Source: Amaurobius ferox
Taxonomy: Eukaryota; Arthropoda; Arachnida; Araneae; Amaurobiidae
Reading direction: 5' to 3'
NCBI GenBank assembly: GCA_951213105.1
Contig: OX578136.1
Coordinates: forward strand, 76,070,437 to 76,134,436
Length of the DNA stretch: 64,000 bases
Shown: piece after piece, positions 23,723 to 32,402 of the stretch
Layout: each line of letters starts with the position of its first letter
How positions within the stretch are numbered: position 1 is the stretch's first letter
Made by a program: the position numbers and the translations under genes
Notes under the pieces: generated by a model
What the model was told of the DNA's origin: nothing
Database searches by the model: none
The model's input: only the letters and a program-made list of their open reading frames with translations

Positions 23723-26700
23723 TTATTTTATTTTCCGTGGCCTCAGATTATAATGCGAGTTGCGAAATACTCTCCCGTAAACGGTTGATTTCTGTTTATG
23801 TATATTTTCTACGTTCTCCTCCTCTTGGGGATTATTTATATTATTTGAGCTAACTTTGTCAGTGTTCGTTGTATTCTCTGTGATAGTAATAGTCGGTTGA
23901 CCAGGCCCTTCTACCGATCTGTCTGCGACGCTTTGCTGTCTCTCTTGAATCTGTTCTGGCGGGAGGGGGGAGCGGACTTCCGTTTCCCTCCTCGGAGAGA
24001 GGCTTTCTTCCAATTCGAGTTGAAATGGGAGAATGCCCTCGAAGGAGCGATCATCAGCTTCTCCGGTGGCAACGCTTATGTTCGGCGCAATGTTTTGTAA
24101 GACGCTCTGAGAGTCTTTTCCCGTAAACGGTTGGCTTTCCGCGACGAACTGTGTTTCATGCAATAAATGCGGTCTCCTATCAGGCATTTCATATATGCGA
24201 TTTATATTTATTTTGATTGGTTTTGCCCTAGGATCTTTAATTAGTTTTAATAAAAATAAGTGGGTTGTTAGTTTTTCTATTATTCTATACGGGCCTCTAA
24301 AACGTTTTTTTCCGAAGTTTGGAATGTTTTTGACAAAAACTTTTTGGCCTAATTCTAGTTTTCTAAATTTTGCTTTTTGTAAATATTTTTCCTCCTGTAT
24401 CTCTTGTGTGCGGATTAAATTTTCGTAGGCTTGTTTGTATGCTACGGCCATAGTTTCCAGCTTTTGAGGTTGATTTCGTATATAATTTTGAGTCTCTTCC
24501 GCGTTATTTGGTACGATGTCCATAAATAATGGTAAGTCCCGTGAAAAGAACAAGAAGTTCGGTGACATACCTGTGGCTGGGTGGTCTACTGCATTATAAC
24601 ATGCTTTATGAATTCCTACGGCTGTTTCCCAATCGTCTTGTTTGTAACACTCGATTGCACGTTTTATGGCTGAATTAATTCTTTCTGAGATTCCGTTTGT
24701 TCTCGGATTCGCTGCTGAAGTTAATTTTGCATGTATATCTAGTTTATCAAGTATAGCTTTGAATAATTGGCTAGTAAATTGGCTCCCGCGGTCCGTCAAC
24801 ACAAATTCACTTTTGCCGTAAGTAGTTACATAAGTAATTAATTTTGTTGCAATGGTGTCTGCCGTAATGTTATCTATCGGATAAAGTTCCGCGTGCCTGC
24901 TAAAATGACATACCACAGTCAAAATGTACCGGTTCCCATATTTACTTCTTCTTAGAGGTCCCAAAATGTCAAGTGACAGTAAATTTCCGGGATAGTGCGG
25001 AATTACATTCCTACCTAATGGGAAGGGGGGGTGAACTCCTTTGAGTCCCCTACAGTCCTCACAAGAATTTACATAATTCTTTGTGTCTCCATAAATTCCA
25101 ACCCAAAAATAGCGTTTGTTAACCAAATCGTACAGTTTTCCTACTCCCTGATGAGGGCTATGCAAATGTAGTAAAATCCTACTTTGTAATGTCTTCGGAA
25201 CCACTACCCGTTCTATTGCGCTATCGCGGATGCTATTTTTATCTTGCGAGACATACATCAATAAATCCGTTTCTGGGTCAATAAAATATTGTTCGAAATC
25301 CCTAGTTTTGCTATGCTGTTGTTCTCTAATATTATTCCTAAGTTTATTTAAAATTTCGTCTTTAATTTGCTCTGTGTGTATTTCTTTTATATTTGGAAGT
25401 TGGGATTTATTTTCTAAGCTATTTACAGTTTCCATATTATTTTTTTTTTCTACAATTTCTATGTTACTGAGGTTGTTCTCGAAATTTTCTCTGGAGAGGT
25501 AGTCTGCTAAGATGTTGGAGTTTCCGTCTATGTGTATAAAGTCATAATCATATTCAGATAGTTTTAATAGCCAGCGGGCTTCTAAATTAGCCGGGTTAGA
25601 AATTTTTAAGTGATATTTAAGGGGTCTGTGGTCGGAAATAATATAGAATTTTTTTCCGTAAAGGTAATTGTGGAAATTTTTGACTCCATAGAATATAGCC
25701 ATGAGCTCTGTTTTTACTGCGGGATATCTTTGCTCGTGTGGTTTAAGTTTTTTACTATAGTAAAGTACAGGTTGTAAGCGTTCATTATTCTTTTGTAATA
25801 GAACTGAAGAAATAGAGGTCGAGCTTCCGTCTGTATTAAGGTAGAATGGTTTGTCTAAATCCGGTTGTAGCACTAAAGGATGTTGGAAAAATTTATTTTG
25901 TAGTTCTTGAAATGCGTCATGGCATTGCGGAGACCATGAAAATTTATTCCGCTTAGCCGTTAGCTCAACTAGTGGAGCGGTGAGTTGCGCATAGTCTGGG
26001 ATTAATGTTCGATAAAAATTACATAGGCCTAAAAATTTTTTAAGTTTTCGAACAGTGTTTGGTCTGGGAAAAGAAACAATTTTTTTTGTATTATTATCAG
26101 TTGGACTTAATCCCTGTTTAGTCACTGTAAACCCTAAATATTCCATTTTCTCTCTAGAGAATTCACATTTGGTCGGTGTCAATGTTAAATTAAAATCTCT
26201 TAGCCTTTGAAAAACAAGCTCTAATTTCTCTTTTAATCCTTCATATGTGTGTGCCGCTAAAACCACATCATCAAAATATGCGTAAATGTCATGTTCGTGT
26301 AAATCTCTAAGAACGATATCTATAGCTTTTTGAAACCACGCGCCGCTAGTTTTATGTCCAAATATTAATCTATTGTATTCGAATCTTCCATATGGGCTTG
26401 TGAATGCCATCTTATGTCTTTCTTCCTCTGGTAATAAAATTTGTGAAAATGCGCTCTGGAAATCTAATTTTGCGTAAAATTCGAAACCTGCTAGTTTTGT
26501 CATAATATTTTGAATTTTTGGTACTGGATAATTAAAGTTCTGTGAGATACTGTTTAAGAGTCGTATATCCAAGCAAATTCTGAATTTATCTGTATTTTGT
26601 TTTTTCACTAAAACCATTCCTGCGCTATAATTAGAGTCGCTATGCCTAATTATGTTTGCTTGCAACATTTCATCAATTTGTCTTTTTAATTCTTTTCTCA

Positions 26701-27844
26701 AAGCGTAGGGCACGTCATAAGCTCTAATTTCTATCGGATTCTGGTGCGATAAAATAAATTTAGGTTTTACTACTTCAGTACATCCTAAAGTGTTTAAATT
26801 TTTGGAAAATACGTCTCCGTAATCCATTAATAATTTCAATAAATCTTTCCTCTGATCGACTGGCATGTGGTCTAAGTTAAAGTCTGTTTCCAGTAATTCG
26901 TTCCGTCTAATTTCTCTTATTTTATTTATTCTCTCTTCCAATTCTATTTTATTCCTATTAGTATCTGTAAGGTGAATTTCCTCATTAGCCTGTTTAATAT
27001 TGTGTTTTAATTTCCCTATCAAAGTGTTTTTATTAAGTGTAATTTTATGTGATCCTTCATTCTTAATTGATATGAATTTATTTGGGTTAGTCTCTTCTGT
27101 TTCTAAGTGAAAAATCGTTGGGTTGATGTTTAAAGGCTGTTTTAAAATTTTTGGTTCAAAATTATAATTTTCTAATTTATTTTCTGTGTAAGTGCAATTA
27201 ATTTCAACTAGTTTAGATTCTTGCGGGTCTATTTTAATTTTCTTGCGCGTTCTAATTGCTGTATCTGAATTTATATTTAGCACGCTTTCTTGCTCTCCTA
27301 AAGGGATTATTATATTATCTATTTTTATTATGTTTTGTTTAGTATCGATGATGGCGTTATGAAGTTTCAAAAAATCAAAACCGATTATCCCAGCATAATT
27401 ATGCGGAAATTTGGCGGTAGTAACGTAGAATATGTGTTTAAAGATTTTATTTTCAATTTTAAATGACGTTTGTATAACGTTTATATAATTTAGTCTTTCT
27501 CCTGCCAACGTTTTAATTGTGACTGATCTAGATAAATATTTGACGTGACATATTTCCCTTATTTTTTGGAATTCTTCTTTTCCGATTATACTAATCGTCG
27601 CTCCACTGTCTACCATCATTGCAACGGGCCTTTTATTAAACATAACTTGTATTGTAGGTAATTTTATAGATTTTTCTCCTAATTTTTCGTCTAAAGCAGA
27701 AATCACTTCGTATTTACACACCTTCCTATCCTTATGAATTTGTACATTCTTTATTTCTCCCTGGTTATCAACATAACCAAATCCATCGTAACTTAACTGG
27801 GGCGGGTTTTTTGGGAGCTTATGATAATTGCCGCCCCTCTCTAG
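23723..27844 (-). CDS. pol: Gypsy Pol: protease, reverse transcriptase, RNase H, integrase
   Basis: 1373 codons in the -1 frame relative to gag, open from just after the slippery site with no ATG near its start; the first available GTG is at 27721. The residue numbers here count from that GTG. Retropepsin has DSGA at 38-41 and GIIGFDFL at 111-118. Reverse transcriptase has AKLDFQSAF (D420) and YFDD at 482-485. RNase H has D631, E672, D697 and D740. The integrase zinc domain has H852/H854-H857-C887-C890. The integrase core has D918, D977 and E1013 (DD35E). A GPY motif (1143-1145) marks the GPY/F module. About 170 poorly conserved residues follow, with no chromodomain seen. RNase H has TDGSS where TDAS is usual. 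All catalytic residues are present. Pol presumably forms as a Gag-Pol fusion, cleaved by its own protease and acting in cytoplasmic particles and then the nucleus. Confidence 0.95.
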   Translation of the reverse strand, partial: LERGGNYHKLPKNPPQLSYDGFGYVDNQGEIKNVQIHKDRKVCKYEVISALDEKLGEKSIKLPTIQVMFNKRPVAMMVDSGATISIIGKEEFQKIREICHVKYLSRSVTIKTLAGERLNYINVIQTSFKIENKIFKHIFYVTTAKFPHNYAGIIGFDFLKLHNAIIDTKQNIIKIDNIIIPLGEQESVLNINSDTAIRTRKKIKIDPQESKLVEINCTYTENKLENYNFEPKILKQPLNINPTIFHLETEETNPNKFISIKNEGSHKITLNKNTLIGKLKHNIKQANEEIHLTDTNRNKIELEERINKIREIRRNELLETDFNLDHMPVDQRKDLLKLLMDYGDVFSKNLNTLGCTEVVKPKFILSHQNPIEIRAYDVPYALRKELKRQIDEMLQANIIRHSDSNYSAGMVLVKKQNTDKFRICLDIRLLNSISQNFNYPVPKIQNIMTKLAGFEFYAKLDFQSAFSQILLPEEERHKMAFTSPYGRFEYNRLIFGHKTSGAWFQKAIDIVLRDLHEHDIYAYFDDVVLAAHTYEGLKEKLELVFQRLRDFNLTLTPTKCEFSREKMEYLGFTVTKQGLSPTDNNTKKIVSFPRPNTVRKLKKFLGLCNFYRTLIPDYAQLTAPLVELTAKRNKFSWSPQCHDAFQELQNKFFQHPLVLQPDLDKPFYLNTDGSSTSISSVLLQKNNERLQPVLYYSKKLKPHEQRYPAVKTELMAIFYGVKNFHNYLYGKKFYIISDHRPLKYHLKISNPANLEARWLLKLSEYDYDFIHIDGNSNILADYLSRENFENNLSNIEIVEKKNNMETVNSLENKSQLPNIKEIHTEQIKDEILNKLRNNIREQQHSKTRDFEQYFIDPETDLLMYVSQDKNSIRDSAIERVVVPKTLQSRILLHLHSPHQGVGKLYDLVNKRYFWVGIYGDTKNYVNSCEDCRGLKGVHPPFPLGRNVIPHYPGNLLSLDILGPLRRSKYGNRYILTVVCHFSRHAELYPIDNITADTIATKLITYVTTYGKSEFVLTDRGSQFTSQLFKAILDKLDIHAKLTSAANPRTNGISERINSAIKRAIECYKQDDWETAVGIHKACYNAVDHPATGMSPNFLFFSRDLPLFMDIVPNNAEETQNYIRNQPQKLETMAVAYKQAYENLIRTQEIQEEKYLQKAKFRKLELGQKVFVKNIPNFGKKRFRGPYRIIEKLTTHLFLLKLIKDPRAKPIKININRIYEMPDRRPHLLHETQFVAESQPFTGKDSQSVLQNIAPNISVATGEADDRSFEGILPFQLELEESLSPRRETEVRSPLPPEQIQERQQSVADRSVEGPGQPTITITENTTNTDKVSSNNINNPQEEENVENIHKQKSTVYGRVFRNSHYNLRPRKIK
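27799..27837 (-). promoter_or_regulatory. Frameshift-stimulating stem downstream of slippery site
   Basis: On the minus strand GGGGCGG (27831-27837) can pair perfectly with CCGCCCC (27799-27805) around a 25-nt loop. It starts 6 nt after the slippery heptamer, within the 5-9 nt spacing typical for -1 frameshift stimulators. A second pairing (loop TTATCA with downstream TGATAA) could form a pseudoknot. Confidence 0.75.
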
Positions 27845-28908
27845 TTTAAAGCAGCTCTTCTGGGGAATGTATTTTCTCTCTCATTGTATCTGTTTCCTCT
27901 AAATGTACGTGAAAACCCCGGATTTCGCCTTGCGTATTCTCCGCGGGGGAAATTGTTAGCTGGCCCCTGCCTTTCTCTTTGCGTATATTGCCTTTCGCTC
28001 TGGTTGTTAAACTGCTGTGGGCGTGAACTCTGGGATCTACGCATTTCATTTTCCCGGTTATATAGTCTACAATTTATCATCAGATGGTTTGTGCGTCCGC
28101 AAAATAGACAAAACATATCATTAGGGATATTATTATTAGAAGTTCTAGCTTTAGGTGTGTTTTGTTCCAATCTAAGTGCGTTAATTTGTTCGCCTAATGT
28201 TTCTAACAAATATCTGTTAGCATTTTCCTGTTCTTTTCGTAGTTTTTCGATTTCCGTTTGTAAAGCCGGTGGTCCAGGGTGCGCGAAAATATTGTTTACA
28301 GCTTCTGTTTCAGGTGGAGAAATTGCTATTGCGTTTTCAATATTTTCTGCTATTACAATCGCCGCTTCGAAGGATAACGGGTTTGCTTTTAGCACCTCTC
28401 TCTTAATTTGCGTGTTTAGTGCGTCCAAAAATTTTCCTAGTCTTAATTGGTCAATGATTTTTTTCGACTCCTCGCTACTCAAATCACCTGCACTTTCTAG
28501 ATAAGTCAGCGTGATACATTTGATTCTGTGTGCTAATGCCTTAACGCTCTCCCCTTCAAATTGTTTAGTTAGCGTAAATTGTATTTGGCGGGTCGTTATG
28601 CTAGTCCTCTGTGAAAAAAATTCTAGTAGCCTTTCCTTTAGTACTTCGTACGAATTTTCTTTACGTAATTCCGGCGAACTCGCTAGGAATTTTAGTGCAT
28701 TTCCCTTTAAACGCGACTTTAATACTACGAGTTTTTCTGGTTCGGTCCATTTTCCTAGCTTGGCTATCGAATCAAATTGATCGAAAAATATTTTACAGTC
28801 TGTTTCAGCATTTCCTTCGAATACCCCAAGTAAAAAGGTTAACCCCTGTAAACGACTTTGATTTTCGCCTCCCTGCTCGGGCGCTTCTGTACTATTTGTA
28901 TCCGGCAT
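27841..28908 (-). CDS. gag: Gypsy Gag (capsid and nucleocapsid), 355 aa
   Basis: I start at the ATG at 28906-28908; an upstream in-frame TTG would add three residues but is unlikely in a eukaryotic mRNA. The N-terminal two thirds match the retrotransposon Gag fold, with the stretches FFDQFDSIAKLGKW, LKGNALKFL and LKERLLEFF around residues 40-100. A single CCHC zinc knuckle, CLFCGRTNHLMINC, uses C267, C270, H275 and C280. An arginine/asparagine-rich nucleic-acid-binding tail follows. Gag should coat the element RNA into virus-like particles in the cytoplasm. About 200 bases separate it from the 5' LTR. It ends in TAG directly after the slippery heptamer, so most ribosomes would make Gag and a minority Gag-Pol. 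Confidence 0.93.
   Translation of the reverse strand: MPDTNSTEAPEQGGENQSRLQGLTFLLGVFEGNAETDCKIFFDQFDSIAKLGKWTEPEKLVVLKSRLKGNALKFLASSPELRKENSYEVLKERLLEFFSQRTSITTRQIQFTLTKQFEGESVKALAHRIKCITLTYLESAGDLSSEESKKIIDQLRLGKFLDALNTQIKREVLKANPLSFEAAIVIAENIENAIAISPPETEAVNNIFAHPGPPALQTEIEKLRKEQENANRYLLETLGEQINALRLEQNTPKARTSNNNIPNDMFCLFCGRTNHLMINCRLYNRENEMRRSQSSRPQQFNNQSERQYTQRERQGPANNFPRGEYARRNPGFSRTFRGNRYNERENTFPRRAALN
27844..27850 (-). promoter_or_regulatory. -1 ribosomal frameshift slippery heptamer TTTAAAC
   Basis: Read on the minus strand in the gag frame, the end of gag is GCT GCT TTA AAC TAG, so T TTA AAC has the X XXY YYZ form and abuts the gag stop. Slipping back one base continues as CTA GAG AGG in the pol frame, which is open. 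UUUAAAC is one of the strongest known -1 slippery sequences in animal RNA viruses. Confidence 0.85.
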
Positions 28909-29087
28909 CTTGTACAATTTTTATATCTACTTTCAAATTATTAAATATTAACTCACTTATTATTTACAATATTACAAAGATCTTCCCATGATGCATATTC
29001 ATTTCACAAAAAAAATTTTCTCTGAATTTTGAATAATTACATTATCCAGTCAAATATTAATCGAGGCACTTTGATAACTGTGCACAA
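28909..29087 (-). other. Gypsy 5' leader
   Basis: This is the untranslated region between the primer-binding site and the gag ATG. It is AT-rich and would be expected to hold the packaging signal, but none can be recognised by sequence alone. Confidence 0.5.
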
Positions 29088-29104
29088 GACTGGTCTCGGC
29101 GCCA
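29088..29104 (-). promoter_or_regulatory. tRNA primer-binding site
   Basis: Five bases (TATTA) inside the 5' LTR, the minus strand reads TGGCGCCGAGACCAGTC. The TGG start complements the universal CCA tail of a tRNA 3' end, as in other gypsy elements. I cannot name the tRNA without a tRNA set from the host. Confidence 0.8.
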
Positions 29105-29109
29105 TAATA

Positions 29110-29973
29110 TGTGGCGTGGCTCCGCTGAAATCTTACAATTACACATTGGCCGTTAATCGTACTTCTGCACGCCACTTGCTCGATTACCGAGCATATCTCC
29201 AGGTTCTGATTAATTAGAAAATGCATCACGAGAACACACAATAAATACTAATTAAAAGTTAATAAAGCTTTTATTTTAAAATACTTATATTCAAAACTTG
29301 TTACTTAAAATTTAAAAAACCACAAAATGTCATCTTAATTACATAGAACATATTTACATTCGCTAAGTAGGTATTGGATAATGATCGATCTGATCATTTC
29401 CCCCTCTCTAGTTAAATTAAATATCATAATAGCCCTCAAGTTAGGCAGTTAACTTCCTTATTAAATAATATATATTCTCTGATACTCAGTCTGCAGTGGG
29501 AGAGGACAAAAGGACTTACCCCTTTTAGGTACGGCAGGACGGCATCGAGGTGGCACTCATCCGTCGGTTATTAGACGACCCAGTCTAAACTCTGAAAATT
29601 ACCAACTGAGTTCTCTCTCAACTCTTCTTCTCCTCGCCGGGATCTCGGACGGCCCCCTGGCCGGCTCCATAACTGACGCTTGGCCGCTATAGGTTCGAAA
29701 ACCCATAAATTCAGTGACGCGGCCGGGCTCCATCGAATCACTGGATTTGGCCCCTTCCCAAGGGTTGGCTAAAAATTGGGGGGCTCTAGCCCTCTTGCAG
29801 GTGTCCATTTTATTTAAAAATAAGATAGCGTCCTTTGCCATTTTCTCACCACTGCAGCTGGTCTCTTACTCATAGCCATGGAATGTCAACCGTTTCCACG
29901 GAGAGAGAGGGGGGGGGTAATACTTTCTAGAAGTGAAGTGGCGACAGGAAAATTCCAATACTGTCCCACGACA
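29110..29973 (-). repeat. 5' LTR of the gypsy element
   Basis: 864 bp, the counterpart of 20487-21350. It should carry the promoter. The TATA-like TATATATTATT lies near 29467-29478 in this copy. Confidence 0.93.
29599..29841 (-). CDS. Small ORF inside the LTR (5' copy), 80 aa
   Basis: ATG at 29839-29841 in a strong context (AAAATGG). The predicted product is basic at its C-terminus (ARRRRVERE) and of unknown function. A GTAAGT sequence resembling a 5' splice site follows at 29514-29519 on the same strand. Because the inferred transcription start lies downstream of this ORF in the 5' LTR, this copy may not be transcribed. The two LTR copies are identical only because reverse transcription copies them, so identity is not evidence of function. 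Confidence 0.3.
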   Translation of the reverse strand: MAKDAILFLNKMDTCKRARAPQFLANPWEGAKSSDSMEPGRVTEFMGFRTYSGQASVMEPARGPSEIPARRRRVERELSW

Positions 29974-29978
29974 CATGT
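29974..29978. repeat. Right target-site duplication CATGT
   Basis: Matches 20482-20486 and completes the interrupted HINE unit (CATGT + ATTGCAGGGAAAG). Confidence 0.9.
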
Positions 29979-29993
29979 ATTGCAGGGAAAGTA

Positions 29994-30796
29994 AAAAATC
30001 TGATGTGGGCAGCACATGACTTTCCCTGCAGACTTATATCCACGTTCTCTTTATTTTAATTAAATTTAATTCACTTTTAATTCAATTTTCGTTCTCATTT
30101 GTTAGCTGGACTTATTTTCAAAGGTGGCGTAGAGAAAATACGAAAAACTAAAATATCTCGAGAACGGCTAGTCCTAATGTAATGGGGCTGGTCTTATTCT
30201 TTTCTTCGCTAAAAATTACGTATTAAACAAGCATTTAATGGATATATTTGAGCATACGTAGTTCTTTAGTTTAGATTTGGACGATTTTTGCGGGCCATTC
30301 TGCAAAAAAATGTAGGTTATCTTTTTCTGAATCGTACTAAAATCTAATCAGCACCAGGGTGACCTATACGTGACTCATCTACCGAATTTTGTGAAATTCG
30401 GTCGATTAGTTTTTCAGCTACAGTGGATACAAGCTTTTGCGGGCCATTTCACAAAAAATGCGGGTTCTTTTATTCCGAATCGTACCCAAAACTAATCAGC
30501 ACCAGCCCCGGCCACAAGTGACTTACCTACAGAATTTTGTGAAATTCGGTCCATTAATTTTTTAGTTAGAGTGGATACAAAATCTGCACAGACAGACACA
30601 CAGACAGACAGACACACAGACAGACAGACAGACACACAGACAGACAGACAGACACACACACAGACGTCACGCTAAAAATGTTTTTTTCGTATTCTAGAGG
30701 TCTCGAAACGTGTAGATCCGTCGAAAACTCGAGTTGCGATTTTCGGCATGATTCCAATACTTTCCCTATACATTACCATGTATTGCAGGGAAAGTA
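29994..30796 (-). mobile_element. HINE family 2, unit 6 (array end)
   Basis: The unit starts TCTGATGTGGGCAGCACATG after the completed fifth unit and ends CATGTATTGCAGGGAAAGT. The same internal order is present: AAAATATCTCGAGAACGGC near 30151, AATTTTGTGAAATTCGGTC near 30385 and 30533, and a CAGA/CACA tract at 30588-30664. It shows more substitutions than units 1-3. Confidence 0.75.
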
Positions 30797-30948
30797 AAAA
30801 TGGTAGAAATAAGATGGTGAACAGATCTGACACACGATAATTTTTTTTAAATATATCGGAACTTACAAGGAATTATTCGCGTTATGAAAATATCGCTCGT
30901 AAATTGAGGTATGGTATCCAATAGTGATGGTAGAATTGAAATAAAAGG

Positions 30949-31515
30949 AAAAATCTGATGTGGGCAGCACATGAGTTTCCCTATAGAATGCAATGGATTT
31001 ATTTCTTCAACAGTGAGGATATGATGTATAAGATCTCTAGCACAATATTTTTAATGCTGAATTGTACATTGGACCGTTTTCCGGATAACAACATGTAAAA
31101 CTATTTCAAGGTACTCAATTAACTTATATTTCACTCAACTTTAAATTGTCAGTTATCAATATTGATAGCATCCGCAATAGGCAATATATTCCATATATTA
31201 AAATATTTTCATAATTAATTCATCCATTTGGTATCATTTTCGTTACCTTATCGTCATTTTTGCAATATTAACTACATTTTCGTCAATCTAGGATGAAATA
31301 TGGTCAAGTTGGCGATATTTTGCTAAATGAATCGTTAAGTTTATCGCTAAGTGTTATCGTCTCCACAAACTCACGGACACCACACTCATTCACACACAGA
31401 CATCACCTCAAAAATGATGGATTCGAGTTCAGGGATGCTTGAAATATGCTTTTCCGTCGGAAACTCGAATTCGAATTCCCAATTCTGTCCCTATACTATG
31501 TATATAGGGAAAGTA
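30949..31515 (-). mobile_element. HINE, family 1 / family 2 hybrid-type copy
   Basis: The hairpin end (TCTGATGTGGGCAGCACATG) is followed by GTTTCCCTATAGAATGCAATG, and the far end is CTATACTATGTATATAGGGA plus AAGTA. The terminal repeats carry the CCCT of family 2, while the interior (GCAATGGATTT, TCACCTCAAAAATG, CTTGAAATATGC) follows family 1. It is shorter than other family-1 copies because of internal deletions, and the microsatellite is reduced to ACACACAGACATCACC. Confidence 0.65.
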
Positions 31516-32210
31516 AAAAAATACATGAAGCTATCCAGCATTGAAAAAATTTAGAAACTTTCATTAAATTGTCAGTATGAACTCATTTTAACAAATCTCA
31601 ACTCATTTCAGCTCAATCCATCTCAATTCATTTTCTCAATTTTAACAAATAGTAGGAAATATTTTATTCAAATAATATAAAAGGTTTTAATATACAGATA
31701 GCACGGCTTATTAAAAGTTTCAACATTATAATTCTGCAGATGCTTCATGGAACTTTAAATAAGAATGTATAAAGGTGCTGGAAGTACTTAGGACAGTTTC
31801 TAAACAGCTGGAATATTTTCGGGAAATACTTTGCAGAAATGAACCTAAAACTACTTTCAGTGTTCACCTGCTTTCGGTAATGCCTTCTTTATTTTTGAAG
31901 TCATTTACAATAAAAATTATGCAATAATTTTGAATAGAATGTTACATGTTGCCAGAGTAACAATTCAAAACTTCTAAGAATAGTTGTGGACTGTAATTTT
32001 CCCCTTCATTTAATGTGAGTGTAAGGTATTACTTAACATAGATGTTACGTTGAGATCGTATCACGATTTGTTTTTGAGTCTTTAATATTGAGTTAATTTA
32101 AGATTGCTATAATCAATTTATATATTTTAGATTTTTTAGTTATTTTAGTTAATTTCAGTTAGTTATTTTAGTTAGTTATTTTAGTTAGATTTTTTAGATA
32201 TTTTAGTGTT
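31516..32210. other. Unassigned; contains dispersed repeat and AT-rich minisatellite
   Basis: 31720-31900 resembles the A part of the 49-56 kb tandem repeat ('gctggaagtacttaggac', 'gaaatactttgcagaaatg'). 32101-32215 is a degenerate run of TAGTTATTT/TTAGTTA units. No gene is seen. Confidence 0.45.
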
Positions 32211-32395
32211 TTTTGCATTTCTGCTACGCCACCTTTGGAAATATGTCCAGGTAGCAAATAAAAACGAAAATTGAATTAAAAATATAAATTCAGTGTTATT
32301 TTGAGCATTTAAATTTACTTCAATGCATTAATAAAGAAGATAAGATGAATTTAAGTTTATAGTGAAAGTCATGTCCTGCCCGCATCAGATTTTTT
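32211..32395 (+). mobile_element. HINE family 2, 3'-end fragment
   Basis: About 185 bases matching the hairpin-bearing end of family 2: GCTACGCCACCTTTGGAAAT, a decayed subterminal repeat GTGAAAGTCATGT, and CTGCCCGCATCAGATTTTTT. The rest of the element is missing. Confidence 0.6.
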
Positions 32396-32402
32396 GGTTT
32401 TT

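Larger units (their letters stand above)
20487..29973 (-). mobile_element. Complete Ty3/gypsy LTR retrotransposon (9487 bp)
   Basis: The element is bounded by 864-bp direct repeats starting TGTGGCG and ending ACGACA on the plus strand, with a CATGT target duplication. Reading on the minus strand, it contains the 5' LTR, a primer-binding site, gag, pol (protease, reverse transcriptase, RNase H, integrase), a long 3' noncoding region, a purine tract and the 3' LTR. The order reverse transcriptase, RNase H, integrase is that of Ty3/gypsy rather than copia. There is no envelope gene and no visible chromodomain. The LTRs appear identical throughout by eye and both long frames are open, so the copy is young and possibly competent for movement. 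Confidence 0.95.

Noticed and set aside
27841..28049. 67-codon minus-strand frame overlapping the end of gag
   Set aside because: It is in the pol (-1) frame upstream of the slippery site and is explained by the frame overlap. No independent start or domain.
23897..28991. Plus-strand frames of 67-206 codons over gag and pol
   Set aside because: They are antisense shadows of the minus-strand gag and pol and carry no recognisable domain.
29514..29519. GTAAGT in the LTR as a working splice donor
   Set aside because: By the inferred TATA position it lies upstream of the transcription start in the 5' LTR and no matching acceptor is evident. Kept only as a remark.
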